From positions 1 to 41,612 of the forward strand of contig CANIHL010000007.1 in the NCBI GenBank assembly GCA_947467375.1: DNA of 41,612 nucleotides. The letters are read 5' to 3'. Of the stretch, positions 1-8,271 are shown one piece after another. This DNA comes from Acidimicrobiaceae bacterium. GTDB lineage: Bacteria; Actinomycetota; Acidimicrobiia; Acidimicrobiales; Ilumatobacteraceae. Under the pieces are notes generated by a model that was not told where the DNA came from, made no database searches, and saw nothing but the letters and a program-made list of their open reading frames with translations. Each line of letters starts with the position of its first letter. Positions within the stretch are counted from its first letter, which is position 1. A program made the position numbers and the translations under genes.

Positions 1-9
1 AACCGAACT

Positions 10-1341
10 ATGACCACCTTTTTCGCACAGTGGGCGTGGCGGGGTGCCGAGCACGCTGTAGCCAATGTTCGCATCACGGTGTCGAACGGTGTCATCAGCG
101 CGGTTGAAGACAATGCCACGAAGCAAGACGGCGATGTTGCCATTGCTGGTGTGGTGATGCCAGGGCTAGTGAATGCGCATAGTCACGCGTTCCACCGAGC
201 ATTGCGCGGCCGAACACATGGAGGCACTGGCGATTTCTGGTCGTGGCGCACACCGATGTATGAAATAGCAAATCGCTTAACACCCGATTCGTATCGCGAA
301 CTTGCCACCATGACGTTTGCCGAAATGGCATTGTCGGGAATTACTGGAGTGGGCGAGTTTCACTACATTCACCACAACACGGATGGCACGAAATATAAGA
401 ACCCGAATGAGATGGGCCTTTCAATGGTGCAGGCTGCACAACGCGCGGGAATTCGCATTGCGTTGCTCGATGTCGCGTACCTGCATGCAGCACTCGACAA
501 GCCAGAACCACTTGCGGAGCAGAAACGATTCTCGGACGGCAACATTGACGCCTGGCTTGATCGCGTGGATGCACTTGGTGAAGGTGGTGAGGGTTGGACC
601 GTTGGTATGGCACCGCACAGTGTGCGCGCAGTGCACCCGCGTGAACTTGAAGAAGTAGTTGCTAACCGCCACGGCAAAGTGGTGCACCTACATGTTTCCG
701 AACAGCCTGCAGAAAATGCAGCGTGTGTTGCGGCAACAGGGATGACGCCGACGCAAGTGCTTGACAACGTTGGTCTGCTTGGCCCGCACATGACTGCAGT
801 ACACGCAACGCATCTCACCGACACCGACATTGCATTGCTGGGAAGTTCGCATACATGCGTGTGCTTGTGTCCAACAACAGAGCGCGACCTTGCTGACGGC
901 GTTGGTCCTGCTGCAGCGCTTCGCGATGCGGGAGCAACGTTGTCGCTTGGCACCGACTCGAATGCGTTCATCGACATGTTTGAAGAAACGCGCGCCATTG
1001 AAACCGACGAACGATTGGTCACCGGTAAGCGCGGACTGCACACGCCAAGCTCGTTGCTTGCCGCCGCTACTTCAGTGGGCGCTACTTCGCTTGGCTGGGG
1101 AACTCATGGCATTCAGGTAGGCGCTCCAGCGGATTTCATTGCGCTATCGCTCGATTCGGTTCGCCTTGCCTCCTTCGATGGCGCCAATGGGGCAGCACAC
1201 ATTGTGCATTCGGCAGCGCCAAGCGATGTTCGCGACGTGTGGGTGGGTGGCAAACAAGTGGTGGCCAACTTCCAGCACGTAGAAATTGGCGATGTCGTTG
1301 CAGGGCTTCGCAACGCAATTGCCGCTGTAGTTACACTGTAA
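10..1341 (+). CDS. hutF: Formimidoylglutamate deiminase (HutF)
   Basis: This 443-residue amidohydrolase most likely converts N-formimidoyl-L-glutamate to N-formyl-L-glutamate and ammonia, the HutF branch of histidine degradation. The first metal-ligand motif HSH is at residues 57-59, after VMPGLVNA, and is followed by FHRALRGRTHGGTGDFWSWR, which is typical of HutF. A TDSNAFIDMFEETRAIE stretch near the C-terminal third matches the metal-Asp region of the family. Length is normal for HutF. The ATG at base 10 fits the usual N-terminus, but only nine bases precede it, so promoter and earlier hut genes are not visible. The next gene starts 5 nt after the stop and hutI follows, giving an operon. 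A related TRZ/ATZ-type deaminase is the alternative, made unlikely by adjacent hutI. Confidence 0.9.
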   Translation: MTTFFAQWAWRGAEHAVANVRITVSNGVISAVEDNATKQDGDVAIAGVVMPGLVNAHSHAFHRALRGRTHGGTGDFWSWRTPMYEIANRLTPDSYRELATMTFAEMALSGITGVGEFHYIHHNTDGTKYKNPNEMGLSMVQAAQRAGIRIALLDVAYLHAALDKPEPLAEQKRFSDGNIDAWLDRVDALGEGGEGWTVGMAPHSVRAVHPRELEEVVANRHGKVVHLHVSEQPAENAACVAATGMTPTQVLDNVGLLGPHMTAVHATHLTDTDIALLGSSHTCVCLCPTTERDLADGVGPAAALRDAGATLSLGTDSNAFIDMFEETRAIETDERLVTGKRGLHTPSSLLAAATSVGATSLGWGTHGIQVGAPADFIALSLDSVRLASFDGANGAAHIVHSAAPSDVRDVWVGGKQVVANFQHVEIGDVVAGLRNAIAAVVTL

Positions 1342-1346
1342 GCACT

Positions 1347-1922
1347 ATGGCTATTCTCCCAATTGCAACTGTTGGTCACCCGGAACTGAAAATTGTCGCG
1401 AAAGAAGTAACTCGCGAGGAGCTTGCATCGGCAGAGGTGCAGCAATTCATTGATGACTTGATCGAAACGATGCGGCACGCCAATGGTGCTGGTCTTGCGG
1501 CAACGCAGGTGCTTCGCCATCAGCGCATTTGTGCTGTTGAAGTAGAGAACAACCCGCGCTACCCATACAAGCCGCGTGTACCACTGACCGTTTTGGTGAA
1601 CCCAGTTGTCACGTTCCTCGATGACGACAAGTTCGACAACATGGAAGGCTGTTTGTCAGTTCCAGGAATTCGTGGGCAGGTTGCACGCAACACTCGCATT
1701 CATGTGAAGGCATGGGACCGCAATGGAAACGACATTGACGCCGAAGTTCGTGGCCTTACGGCTTGCACCTACCAGCACGAGTTCGATCACCTGGACGGTT
1801 TGTTGTTCCTCGACAAAGTGACCGACACAGGCACACTGACCACATGGGATTCGTTTAACCAGTTTCACCACGACGCATTCGTTGCGCGTGCAAAAGCGCT
1901 GGTTGCTAAACACGGTTCGTAA
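1347..1922 (+). CDS. def: Peptide deformylase family protein inside the hut cluster
   Basis: This 191-residue metalloenzyme carries all three peptide deformylase motifs: GAGLAATQ (residues 47-54), EGCLS (100-104, metal ligand C102) and HEFDH (144-148, metal ligands H144 and H148, catalytic E145). The family removes the N-formyl group from nascent proteins and releases formate. The ATG at 1347 is chosen because it leaves a 5-nt gap after hutF; a longer reading from 1239 would run inside hutF. The stop overlaps the hutI start as TAATG, so translation is probably coupled. A C-terminal tail after about residue 165 ([19 protein letters not shown]) goes beyond the minimal fold. Known biochemistry says housekeeping deformylase. 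The position suggests, by inference only, action on N-formylglutamate. Confidence 0.9.
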   Translation: MAILPIATVGHPELKIVAKEVTREELASAEVQQFIDDLIETMRHANGAGLAATQVLRHQRICAVEVENNPRYPYKPRVPLTVLVNPVVTFLDDDKFDNMEGCLSVPGIRGQVARNTRIHVKAWDRNGNDIDAEVRGLTACTYQHEFDHLDGLLFLDKVTDTGTLTTWDSFNQFHHDAFVARAKALVAKHGS

Positions 1923-3103
1923 TGTTTGCACTGACCGGTATCGGTCATTTGGTAACAAACGACGAAACGGTTGGCCAAGGAAAACTTGGCGTACTGCATG
2001 ATGCGGCATTGGTTGGTGACAATGCTGGAAACATTTCGTGGGTTGGCAAGCAATCTGAATTAGCAAGTCATTTTGACGGCAAGCCAACTGATGTTGGTAG
2101 CCGTGCTGTTATTCCGGGTTTTGTTGATAGCCACACGCATTTGGTGTTTGCGGGTGACCGTGCACTCGAGTTTGAATCGCGCATGCAGGGCAAGCCCTAT
2201 GCAGCTGGCGGTATCAAGACCACCATGGCAGCAACCCGTGCAGTATCCGACGATGTGCTTGCCGCAAACGTTGCGCGGTTGGCAAGTGAGGCACTTGCTT
2301 CGGGAACCACCACGCTCGAGGTGAAATCGGGCTACGGCTTGTCGGTGCGCGACGAAGCGCGTTCGCTAGTGGCTGCAAAAACCGCAACTTCGGAAACCAC
2401 GTTTTTGGGCGCCCACGTTGTTCCGCCTGACACGAATGCCGACGATTATGTGGCTTTGGTGCAAGGCGAAATGCTGGACGCCTGTAAGGGCAACGCCAAG
2501 TGGATTGACGTGTTCTGTGACCGTGGTGCGTTCGATGTTGACCAAGCTCGTGCAATTCTGCAAAGCGGCGCAGCCGCTGGTTTGGGCACGCGCATTCATG
2601 CCAATCAGTTACAACAGGGCGGAGGAGTGCAACTTGGTGTTGAACTAGGCGTTGCATCGTGCGATCACTGCACACACCTTTCACATCAAGACATTGACTC
2701 GCTTTCTGGCGCTAGTGCAACCACTGTGGCAACACTGCTACCAACTGCAGAACTGTGCACGCGCTCGCCATTTCCCGATGCGCGCAAACTGATTGATTCC
2801 GGCGTCACAGTTGCATTGGCGTCAGACTGCAACCCTGGTTCGTCATATACATCGTCCATGCCGCTGGTAGTTGCTCTCGCAGTAATCAACATGGGCATGA
2901 CCTGCGATGAAGCATTGTGGTCGGCAACTGCTGGCGGCGCGCAAGCATTACGCCGAAGCGATGTAGGAAACCTGCGCGTTGGCTCGCGAGCCGACATGGT
3001 GGTGCTCGACGCGCAAAGCCATATTCACTTGGCCTACCGGCCAGGTGTTCAGCAGGTGCGTGCTGTTATCCGCGGCGGGAAAACCGTCGTCGGGTCTTTG
3101 TAG
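1922..3103 (+). CDS. hutI: Imidazolonepropionase (HutI)
   Basis: This 393-residue amidohydrolase hydrolyses 4-imidazolone-5-propionate to N-formimidoyl-L-glutamate, the step before HutF. Visible family marks are the metal motif HTH at residues 71-73 in [20 protein letters not shown], the segment [18 protein letters not shown] with the downstream CDHCTHLS histidine, and [15 protein letters not shown] near the C-terminal third, all typical of HutI. It starts on the ATG overlapping the stop of the deformylase gene. Its last 38 nt overlap the convergent precorrin-2 dehydrogenase gene, so no separate terminator fits between them. hutH and hutU are not in the window. Confidence 0.93.
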   Translation: MFALTGIGHLVTNDETVGQGKLGVLHDAALVGDNAGNISWVGKQSELASHFDGKPTDVGSRAVIPGFVDSHTHLVFAGDRALEFESRMQGKPYAAGGIKTTMAATRAVSDDVLAANVARLASEALASGTTTLEVKSGYGLSVRDEARSLVAAKTATSETTFLGAHVVPPDTNADDYVALVQGEMLDACKGNAKWIDVFCDRGAFDVDQARAILQSGAAAGLGTRIHANQLQQGGGVQLGVELGVASCDHCTHLSHQDIDSLSGASATTVATLLPTAELCTRSPFPDARKLIDSGVTVALASDCNPGSSYTSSMPLVVALAVINMGMTCDEALWSATAGGAQALRRSDVGNLRVGSRADMVVLDAQSHIHLAYRPGVQQVRAVIRGGKTVVGSL

Positions 3104-3653
3104 ACGACGGCGAAAGCACTTCGCGAATGCGACGACCCCAGTTAATTGACTCCGTCGACACACCCTGATCTTTAATTTCGCTGCGTTGGCGATCGAGCTC
3201 AATTGCAATGTCTGCCAAATTCTTGGGTAGTTGCTCGGCAATCGTGTTGCGCAAATGCGAGGCAAGCGCTGGGCTTTTTCCCTCTGTTGATACTGCAACG
3301 ATCACATTGCCATCGCGATGCGTTGCCGCAAGATAGAACGAGCAACGCTCTGGGTCGTCCGCAGAGTTCACCCATGTGCCGCGTGCGTTTCCTTCGTCGT
3401 AGATGAGTTGATCAACAGCATGGTTTCCTGTTGCAGTGATAACTAATTGGAAACCTTCGGTGTCGCCAGCCTCGTACGTTCGTTGCACCAACGTGGCGTT
3501 CGGCATGGTTGAGAACTCTTCGTAGAAATCGGGGGAGATGACGGTGACATGTGCGCCTTCATCGGCGAGTGCCTTAGCCTTGCGATAGGCGATGCGACCG
3601 CCACCAACGACAAGAGCCTTACGTCCGGTGAGATCCAAAATGATGGGAAGCAT
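3066..3653 (-). CDS. Precorrin-2 dehydrogenase (siroheme synthase N-terminal domain type)
   Basis: This 195-residue protein corresponds to the N-terminal module of CysG (Met8p/SirC-like). It uses NAD to oxidise precorrin-2 to sirohydrochlorin and may also insert iron to make siroheme. The Rossmann motif GGGRIA is at residues 17-22. The [13 protein letters not shown] stretch with the catalytic aspartates is at about 96-108, and [12 protein letters not shown] is at 124-135. Here the methyltransferase is a separate gene, unlike enterobacterial CysG. The ATG at 3653 overlaps the upstream cobA stop by one base (TAATG). It closes an operon whose sulfite reductase needs siroheme. The C-terminus is basic ([10 protein letters not shown]) and overlaps the end of hutI. 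Confidence 0.9.
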   Translation of the reverse strand: MLPIILDLTGRKALVVGGGRIAYRKAKALADEGAHVTVISPDFYEEFSTMPNATLVQRTYEAGDTEGFQLVITATGNHAVDQLIYDEGNARGTWVNSADDPERCSFYLAATHRDGNVIVAVSTEGKSPALASHLRNTIAEQLPKNLADIAIELDRQRSEIKDQGVSTESINWGRRIREVLSPSSTKTRRRFSRRG

Positions 3654-4393
3654 TATCTGCTGGTTGTAATCAGATCGTGCACGGTGTTCGGGTCACGAAG
3701 ATCGAGCCCAGCAGTTTCGCCAATCACGATGATGCTTGGTGCTTGTGCCTCTGCGAGGTGCGCTTCGGCAAGCGTGAGGCGCGAAATGGTTTGGTCTGCG
3801 CGTGTGCCGTTATGAATGATGGCTACAGGAGTAGATGGGTTCATGCCTGCGTTGAGCAGATCTGCAGAAATCTTTGGCAAGTTTGCGGTACCCATAAGCA
3901 CCACCAGCGTTGCGCCAGTTTTGGCATGTGCCGACCAATCAACGCTTTCATTTGGGTCTTCGCAATGTCCTGTAACCACAGTGACCGCGCGTGCAATACG
4001 TCTATGAGTAACAGGAATACCGGCAATTGCAGGAACGGAAAACGCAGATGAAATACCTGGAACGATTTCAAAAGAGACGCCCGCGTTAATGAGAGCTTCG
4101 GCTTCTTCGCCGCCGCGACCAAATACGAATGGGTCACCACCTTTTAGGCGTACTACGTGTTGATGGTTGCGACCAAGCGTGACGAGGAGTTCGTTAATGA
4201 GGGCTTGTGTATGGCTGCCGCCTGCGCGTTTGCCAACGTCGATTCGTTCTGCATGTTCGGGAATGAGCGCCATGATCTCATCGGAAACCAAACGGTCGTG
4301 AACGACAACTTGTGCAAATGAAATGAGGCGATGAGCTTTAACGGTAAGTAGGTCTGCACTACCCGGACCTGCACCAACAAGAAACACGGTCAT
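3653..4393 (-). CDS. cobA: Uroporphyrinogen-III C-methyltransferase
   Basis: This 246-residue SAM-dependent enzyme methylates uroporphyrinogen III at C2 and C7 to give precorrin-2 for siroheme. The tetrapyrrole methylase marks are VGAGPGSADLLT near the N-terminus (residues 6-17), RLKGGDPFVFGRGGEEAEAL at about 82-101 and VPGISSAFSVPAIAGIPVTHR at about 111-131. I start it at the ATG at 4393, not further upstream, because the family begins directly with this glycine-rich strand and because ATGA then overlaps the cysH stop by four bases. The gene sits between cysH and precorrin-2 dehydrogenase, so it supplies siroheme to the sulfite reductase of the same operon. Confidence 0.93.
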   Translation of the reverse strand: MTVFLVGAGPGSADLLTVKAHRLISFAQVVVHDRLVSDEIMALIPEHAERIDVGKRAGGSHTQALINELLVTLGRNHQHVVRLKGGDPFVFGRGGEEAEALINAGVSFEIVPGISSAFSVPAIAGIPVTHRRIARAVTVVTGHCEDPNESVDWSAHAKTGATLVVLMGTANLPKISADLLNAGMNPSTPVAIIHNGTRADQTISRLTLAEAHLAEAQAPSIIVIGETAGLDLRDPNTVHDLITTSR

Positions 4394-5076
4394 ACGGTTG
4401 CCTTTGCATGTAATCCGCATTCGGTTTTTTCTGTTCCAGCCCAACGACCAGAGCGAGCATCGCCGTCAACTGCTGCAGGACGCGTGCATGGCCAGCAACC
4501 AATGGAGGTGTAACCCTGACTGGTGAGTGGGTGCTCGTTCAGTCCGTGAATTTCCAAGTACTTGTTGTAGTCGCTCTGTGTCAAGTTTGCGAGTGGATTC
4601 ACTTTGATGACATCGCGCAGCATGTCGTGACTCACCAATGGCGTATTTGCGCGACTCGTTGAATCATCGCGACGCAAACCTGTAATCCATGCTGACTTAT
4701 TTGCAAGAGCGTGTTCGAGAGGCGCAACTTTGCGAATCGCACAGCATGCATCGGTGTCGCGTTGCCATAAGTCGTCGGGAAGAACAGTTTCGGCTGGAGC
4801 AATGACTTCGAGGTTGCCCGCAGTTTGTTCTGCAAGTACTTTTGCGTACCACAGAGTTTGTGCAAACAAGTATTGGGTATCAATCAGCGTCACTGTTGAA
4901 CCCTTGACTGTTGACCAGGTCATGTGCGCAAGCACGGGGTCACCAAAACTTGAGGTGACCACAAGGTCTGCGCCAAATGTTCCATGTGCCCAAGCAATGA
5001 TGTCTTGCGGCGACCACGATTCAAACTGTTTCGTGATGGTGGCAACATTGCCGGCAGAGAGTGGTAACTCTTGCAT
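4390..5076 (-). CDS. cysH: Assimilatory adenylyl-sulfate / phosphoadenylyl-sulfate reductase (CysH)
   Basis: This 228-residue enzyme reduces APS (or PAPS) to sulfite with thioredoxin-type electrons. Four cysteines in the pattern CC (residues 111-112) and CxxC (194-197) are the [4Fe-4S] ligands of the bacterial APS-reducing group. The catalytic cysteine is in the C-terminal ECGLH motif (C220). The cluster argues for APS as substrate. The ATG at 5076 overlaps the sulfite reductase stop as TGATG and has CGGAG about 12 nt upstream. An alternative GTG at 5088 has no room for a ribosome site. cysD/cysN are not in the window. Confidence 0.92.
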   Translation of the reverse strand: MQELPLSAGNVATITKQFESWSPQDIIAWAHGTFGADLVVTSSFGDPVLAHMTWSTVKGSTVTLIDTQYLFAQTLWYAKVLAEQTAGNLEVIAPAETVLPDDLWQRDTDACCAIRKVAPLEHALANKSAWITGLRRDDSTSRANTPLVSHDMLRDVIKVNPLANLTQSDYNKYLEIHGLNEHPLTSQGYTSIGCWPCTRPAAVDGDARSGRWAGTEKTECGLHAKATV

Positions 5077-6866
5077 CAGACTGCGCACTCCGAGTCGCCA
5101 ACTTCTGAAACGAATGGACCGGTTTCGCCGTAGTCCACGAAGAAGTCAGCGTTTTCTTCTGGAGTTGGGAAGTGATCGAGGTCTGCAAGGCCAACTGCAA
5201 CGGCTGAAGCACCGCCAGAGCGGTCCATCCATGCACGGAAGGTTTCGCCTGCTGAACGCTCTTCTGCGAAACGACGAACCACGCGGGTAACAGCCTGTGG
5301 TGCAGCCTTTGCGGGAACGCGTAGTGCCTTTTCACCAAAGAAGATCTGCTCTTCGCCAACATAACCACCAAGCAACATTTGGTATCCAGGTGCAGCCTGA
5401 CCGTGTGCGCGACGCTCGGCACCGAAGAACCCGATGTCGCTGGCGTGGTGCTGGCCGCAACTATTGGTGCAACCGGAAATGTTGATACGTACGCCACCAA
5501 CTTCGGCAAGCCCTTCTTCTTCAAGTGCTTCGCCAATTGCTTTAGCCAAACCGCGTGACTGGGTGACTGCAATGTTGCAGGTATCGGCACCTGGGCAAGC
5601 AACAACGTCGCGTGCAAGCTCTGCACCTGGGCGTGCCATGCCAATGACTTCTAGAGCTTTGTACAGAAATTCCAGTTGGTCTTCGGTGAGTGCGCGGAAC
5701 ACCACATTCTGACGGTTGGTCAAACGCACATCGGCATTCAAGTCACGCTGAATTTTTGCCAAGGCTCTGAACTGATCTGCCGTGATGTCGCCAAGTGCTG
5801 CGTAAGCAATTGCCGAAACAGAACCATTAGCTGTTCCACGAATAACACTGGTTTGCACCCAGCGCTTAAACGGATCATTCGATTTCAAATCAACGCGTAC
5901 GCCTTGGCCAACTTGTGAAATTTCACCACTGGTTGCAGCGCCTGCTGCCTTGTCGCCAACAGAAACAACTTCTGGTGGAATTCCACCTGGCCATGACGAC
6001 GAAGCGGGGAGTGTGTGACGCACTTTGATCACGCGACGACGAACTTCGTCGATACCAAGTTGATCAACAACCCACTTCAAACGTGCACGTAGTTTGTTGT
6101 CGCGGTTACCTGTTTGGTCGAATACGCGAAGCGTTGCCTCAATCGTTGGCAACAAATCTTCGCGTGAAGTGAAGTCTTCAAGTGCAAGCGCTGGGTGTGG
6201 TGTTGCGCCAAGACCACCAGCGATATACACGCGGAAGCCCGGCTCAACAGTTCCATCTTCGTTGGTGCGTGTGGTTGCAACAACACCGAAGTCGTTGAAC
6301 ATTGCTTGACCGCAATCGGTTGAGCAGCCAGAGAAGTTGACTTTGAATTTGCGTGGCAAGCGCTGACCAATTGGGTTGCGCACGAAGTGGCGGAACGTAG
6401 CTTCGGCCCACGGTGTAACGTCAAGTTTTTCGTGAGGGCATGCACCTGCAAGGTGGCAAGCCATTACGTTGCGCACGGTGTCGCCGCATGCTTCGCGCGA
6501 GGTTAAACCAACTTCGGCAATTTCGCGGAGGAGTGCTGGCATCTTCGTGAGTTCAACAAAGTGAAACTGAATGTTCTGGCGAGTGGTTATGTGGCCCCAA
6601 CCACGTGAGTATTCGGTGGACAGCTTTGCCATAAGTTCAAGCTGCTCTGGCGTAATCGTTCCTGCAGGCAACTTGATGCGCACCATTTGGTTGGTGCCAC
6701 CTTGGCGCTGTCCATACACACCGTTGTTCAAACGAATAACGCGGAAAACATCTTCGGCAATCTCGCCAGCGAGGTATTGACCGATGGCCACCTCAAAGCG
6801 CTCGATGTCGGCCTGCTGTTCTTTGTACAGGCTTCGTGTTTGCGAGATTACCGGTGCGATTCCCAT
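5076..6866 (-). CDS. Ferredoxin-dependent sulfite reductase (siroheme / 4Fe-4S)
   Basis: This 596-residue hemoprotein is a fused two-repeat nitrite/sulfite reductase and most likely reduces sulfite to sulfide with six electrons from ferredoxin. The siroheme-linked [4Fe-4S] ligands are C424, C430, C466 and C470 (CPGADTC and GCTNSCGQ). Conserved substrate-pocket stretches TTRQNIQFHF (about 95-104) and LTNRQNVVFRAL (about 382-393) are present. Neighbouring cysH and siroheme genes favour sulfite over nitrite, though sequence alone does not fully separate the two. It heads a four-gene operon. AAGGGGA lies about 5 nt before the ATG, and a nested inverted repeat lies 12-60 nt upstream. Confidence 0.9.
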   Translation of the reverse strand: MGIAPVISQTRSLYKEQQADIERFEVAIGQYLAGEIAEDVFRVIRLNNGVYGQRQGGTNQMVRIKLPAGTITPEQLELMAKLSTEYSRGWGHITTRQNIQFHFVELTKMPALLREIAEVGLTSREACGDTVRNVMACHLAGACPHEKLDVTPWAEATFRHFVRNPIGQRLPRKFKVNFSGCSTDCGQAMFNDFGVVATTRTNEDGTVEPGFRVYIAGGLGATPHPALALEDFTSREDLLPTIEATLRVFDQTGNRDNKLRARLKWVVDQLGIDEVRRRVIKVRHTLPASSSWPGGIPPEVVSVGDKAAGAATSGEISQVGQGVRVDLKSNDPFKRWVQTSVIRGTANGSVSAIAYAALGDITADQFRALAKIQRDLNADVRLTNRQNVVFRALTEDQLEFLYKALEVIGMARPGAELARDVVACPGADTCNIAVTQSRGLAKAIGEALEEEGLAEVGGVRINISGCTNSCGQHHASDIGFFGAERRAHGQAAPGYQMLLGGYVGEEQIFFGEKALRVPAKAAPQAVTRVVRRFAEERSAGETFRAWMDRSGGASAVAVGLADLDHFPTPEENADFFVDYGETGPFVSEVGDSECAV

Positions 6867-6877
6867 GGTTTCCCCTT

Positions 6878-6926
6878 GTTGACCTGTATTTGAGCCATTT
6901 GGCTAAATACGACTAATAAGGTCAAC
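6878..6926 (-). promoter_or_regulatory. Nested inverted repeats upstream of the sulfite reductase operon
   Basis: Two inverted repeats sit around nearly the same centre. The outer arms GTTGACC (6878-6884) and GGTCAAC (6920-6926) are perfect 7-nt complements. The inner arms AGCCA and TGGCT (6893-6904) extend to TATTT/AAATA with one extra base. The block ends 11 nt before the sulfite reductase ATG. It may be a repressor or activator site for sulfur assimilation. No known regulator consensus is claimed and no convincing -35/-10 pair was found. Confidence 0.4.
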
Positions 6927-6966
6927 TTTATCGGGAATTGACGTATTGGGCAATTGCAGCCCCAGA

Positions 6967-7224
6967 TTATTGGCCGGGATCTTGCCCAATCTCACGAAGG
7001 CCATCATGCAGCGCCTTGCGCAGGCGTCGAGCCATATCTGGGGAGAAATGACCGACCATGCCTTCTCCTGGGTGGCCAATTTCGTCGACGGTCAGCACAA
7101 TGCGTGGTTCGGCGTCGTCGTAATCATCGCTCACAGCCACACCCCATGAAATGAGCTTGGCGTCTTCGTCGCCTGCCGGAAGGTCGCTTGGCTGAAACGG
7201 GTAGTCATCAATCGATCTGCGCAT
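6967..7224 (-). CDS. Small acidic hypothetical protein
   Basis: I do not recognise this 85-residue protein. It is acidic in its first two thirds (SIDDYPF, DEDAKLISWG, SDDYDDAEPRIVLTVDEIG) and ends in a helix-like segment with arginines and lysine (DMARRLRKALHDGLREIG). No membrane segment, signal peptide or metal motif is visible. The ATG at 7224 is the only reasonable start. It lies between the YeiH-family transporter (24 nt downstream of that stop) and the sulfite reductase operon, all on the minus strand, so it may be co-transcribed with the transporter. Function is unknown. Confidence 0.65.
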   Translation of the reverse strand: MRRSIDDYPFQPSDLPAGDEDAKLISWGVAVSDDYDDAEPRIVLTVDEIGHPGEGMVGHFSPDMARRLRKALHDGLREIGQDPGQ

Positions 7225-7248
7225 GAGGCAAGTCTGACAGATTGTCGA

Positions 7249-8271
7249 TTAGGCGATGTACTTCACTCCAAGCAATGAAACGGTGGCAATGCAAGCCCAC
7301 GATGTAAGAGCGAGTAGCAGAGGGCGTCCGCCGACTTTTAGTAACTCACGAATTTTCACTTCTGATCCAAGGCCTACAAGTGCAGCTGCAAGTGCCCATT
7401 GTTCAATCTTTTTCAATGGGGACAACCATTCGTCAGGAATTACTCCTACCGTGCGCAACACCACCATGGCGATAAACCCAACTACGAAGAGAGGAACAAT
7501 TGGCGCTTTTCGGCCGGGGAAACGCGGCGTAATTCCAGCGTTGGGTCGCTGGATCCACACGCTGATGACTCCGATGAGCGGCGCAAGCAGAAGCACTCGA
7601 GAGAGTTTCACTACGGTTGCTGAATGAACAGCGTCATTCCCGCCAGTAGATGCGGTGGCGATGACTTGAGCAACATCGTGCACGCTGGCGCCCACCCAGG
7701 CTCCAAAGAAATGCGGGTCGCTTAGCCCGACAACATTGCGCAGCAGTGGCAATACTGCAATTGCCAGGCTGCCACACAGCGTGACAAGAGCAATTGCGTA
7801 TGCGACTTCTTCTTCGTCGGCATCAACAACACCGTCTACGGCAGCCACTGCTGATGCGCCGCAAATCGAGAATCCAGTAGCGATTAAGAGCGAAAGCGAT
7901 TTGGAAACGCCAAGGCGTGGACCTAGCCACATAGTGCCAAGAAATGTTGTCGCTACAACGAGCAGCACCACAATTAACTCACGGCCGCCAAGTTCAACGA
8001 TCTGTTCTGCCGCTAACTGCGTTCCAAGAAGGACGATTCCAAATCGTAAAACCTTTTTTGCGGCAAACTTCTGGCCAGGTGCGAAGGCCTTTGGAATGAC
8101 ACCAAGGTTTCCAATAATCACGCCAATAACGAGTGACGCCACAAGGGGGGAGACGGTGTCGTATCGCCAATGAATGTTGAACCCAACAAAGGTCACAGCC
8201 AAGGCAAATATGAGCCCCGGACTGTATTTGCGAATGGTTTGAATCACCTCTGAATTGTAGGATTTGGTCAT
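7249..8271 (-). CDS. YeiH/UPF0324 family putative sulfate exporter membrane protein
   Basis: This 340-residue integral membrane protein has about ten hydrophobic segments and the YeiH family stretch SVHDVAQVIATASTGG near residue 200, with IATGFSICGASAVAAV before it. The family is annotated as putative sulfate exporters but is poorly characterised. Its position next to sulfate reduction genes agrees with handling sulfate, sulfite or another oxyanion (inference). The ATG at 8271 is used. It shares the CATG at 8269-8272 with the divergent desaturase start and has no Shine-Dalgarno sequence. A GTG at 8247 is an alternative that would shorten the protein by eight residues. Confidence 0.82.
   Translation of the reverse strand: MTKSYNSEVIQTIRKYSPGLIFALAVTFVGFNIHWRYDTVSPLVASLVIGVIIGNLGVIPKAFAPGQKFAAKKVLRFGIVLLGTQLAAEQIVELGGRELIVVLLVVATTFLGTMWLGPRLGVSKSLSLLIATGFSICGASAVAAVDGVVDADEEEVAYAIALVTLCGSLAIAVLPLLRNVVGLSDPHFFGAWVGASVHDVAQVIATASTGGNDAVHSATVVKLSRVLLLAPLIGVISVWIQRPNAGITPRFPGRKAPIVPLFVVGFIAMVVLRTVGVIPDEWLSPLKKIEQWALAAALVGLGSEVKIRELLKVGGRPLLLALTSWACIATVSLLGVKYIA

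Noticed and set aside
1239-1346. Upstream extension of the deformylase gene
   Set aside because: It lies inside hutF in another frame; the family N-terminus matches the ATG at 1347.
5076-6866. Annotation as nitrite reductase
   Set aside because: The same family includes nitrite reductases, but cysH and siroheme genes in the operon and no nitrate genes favour sulfite.
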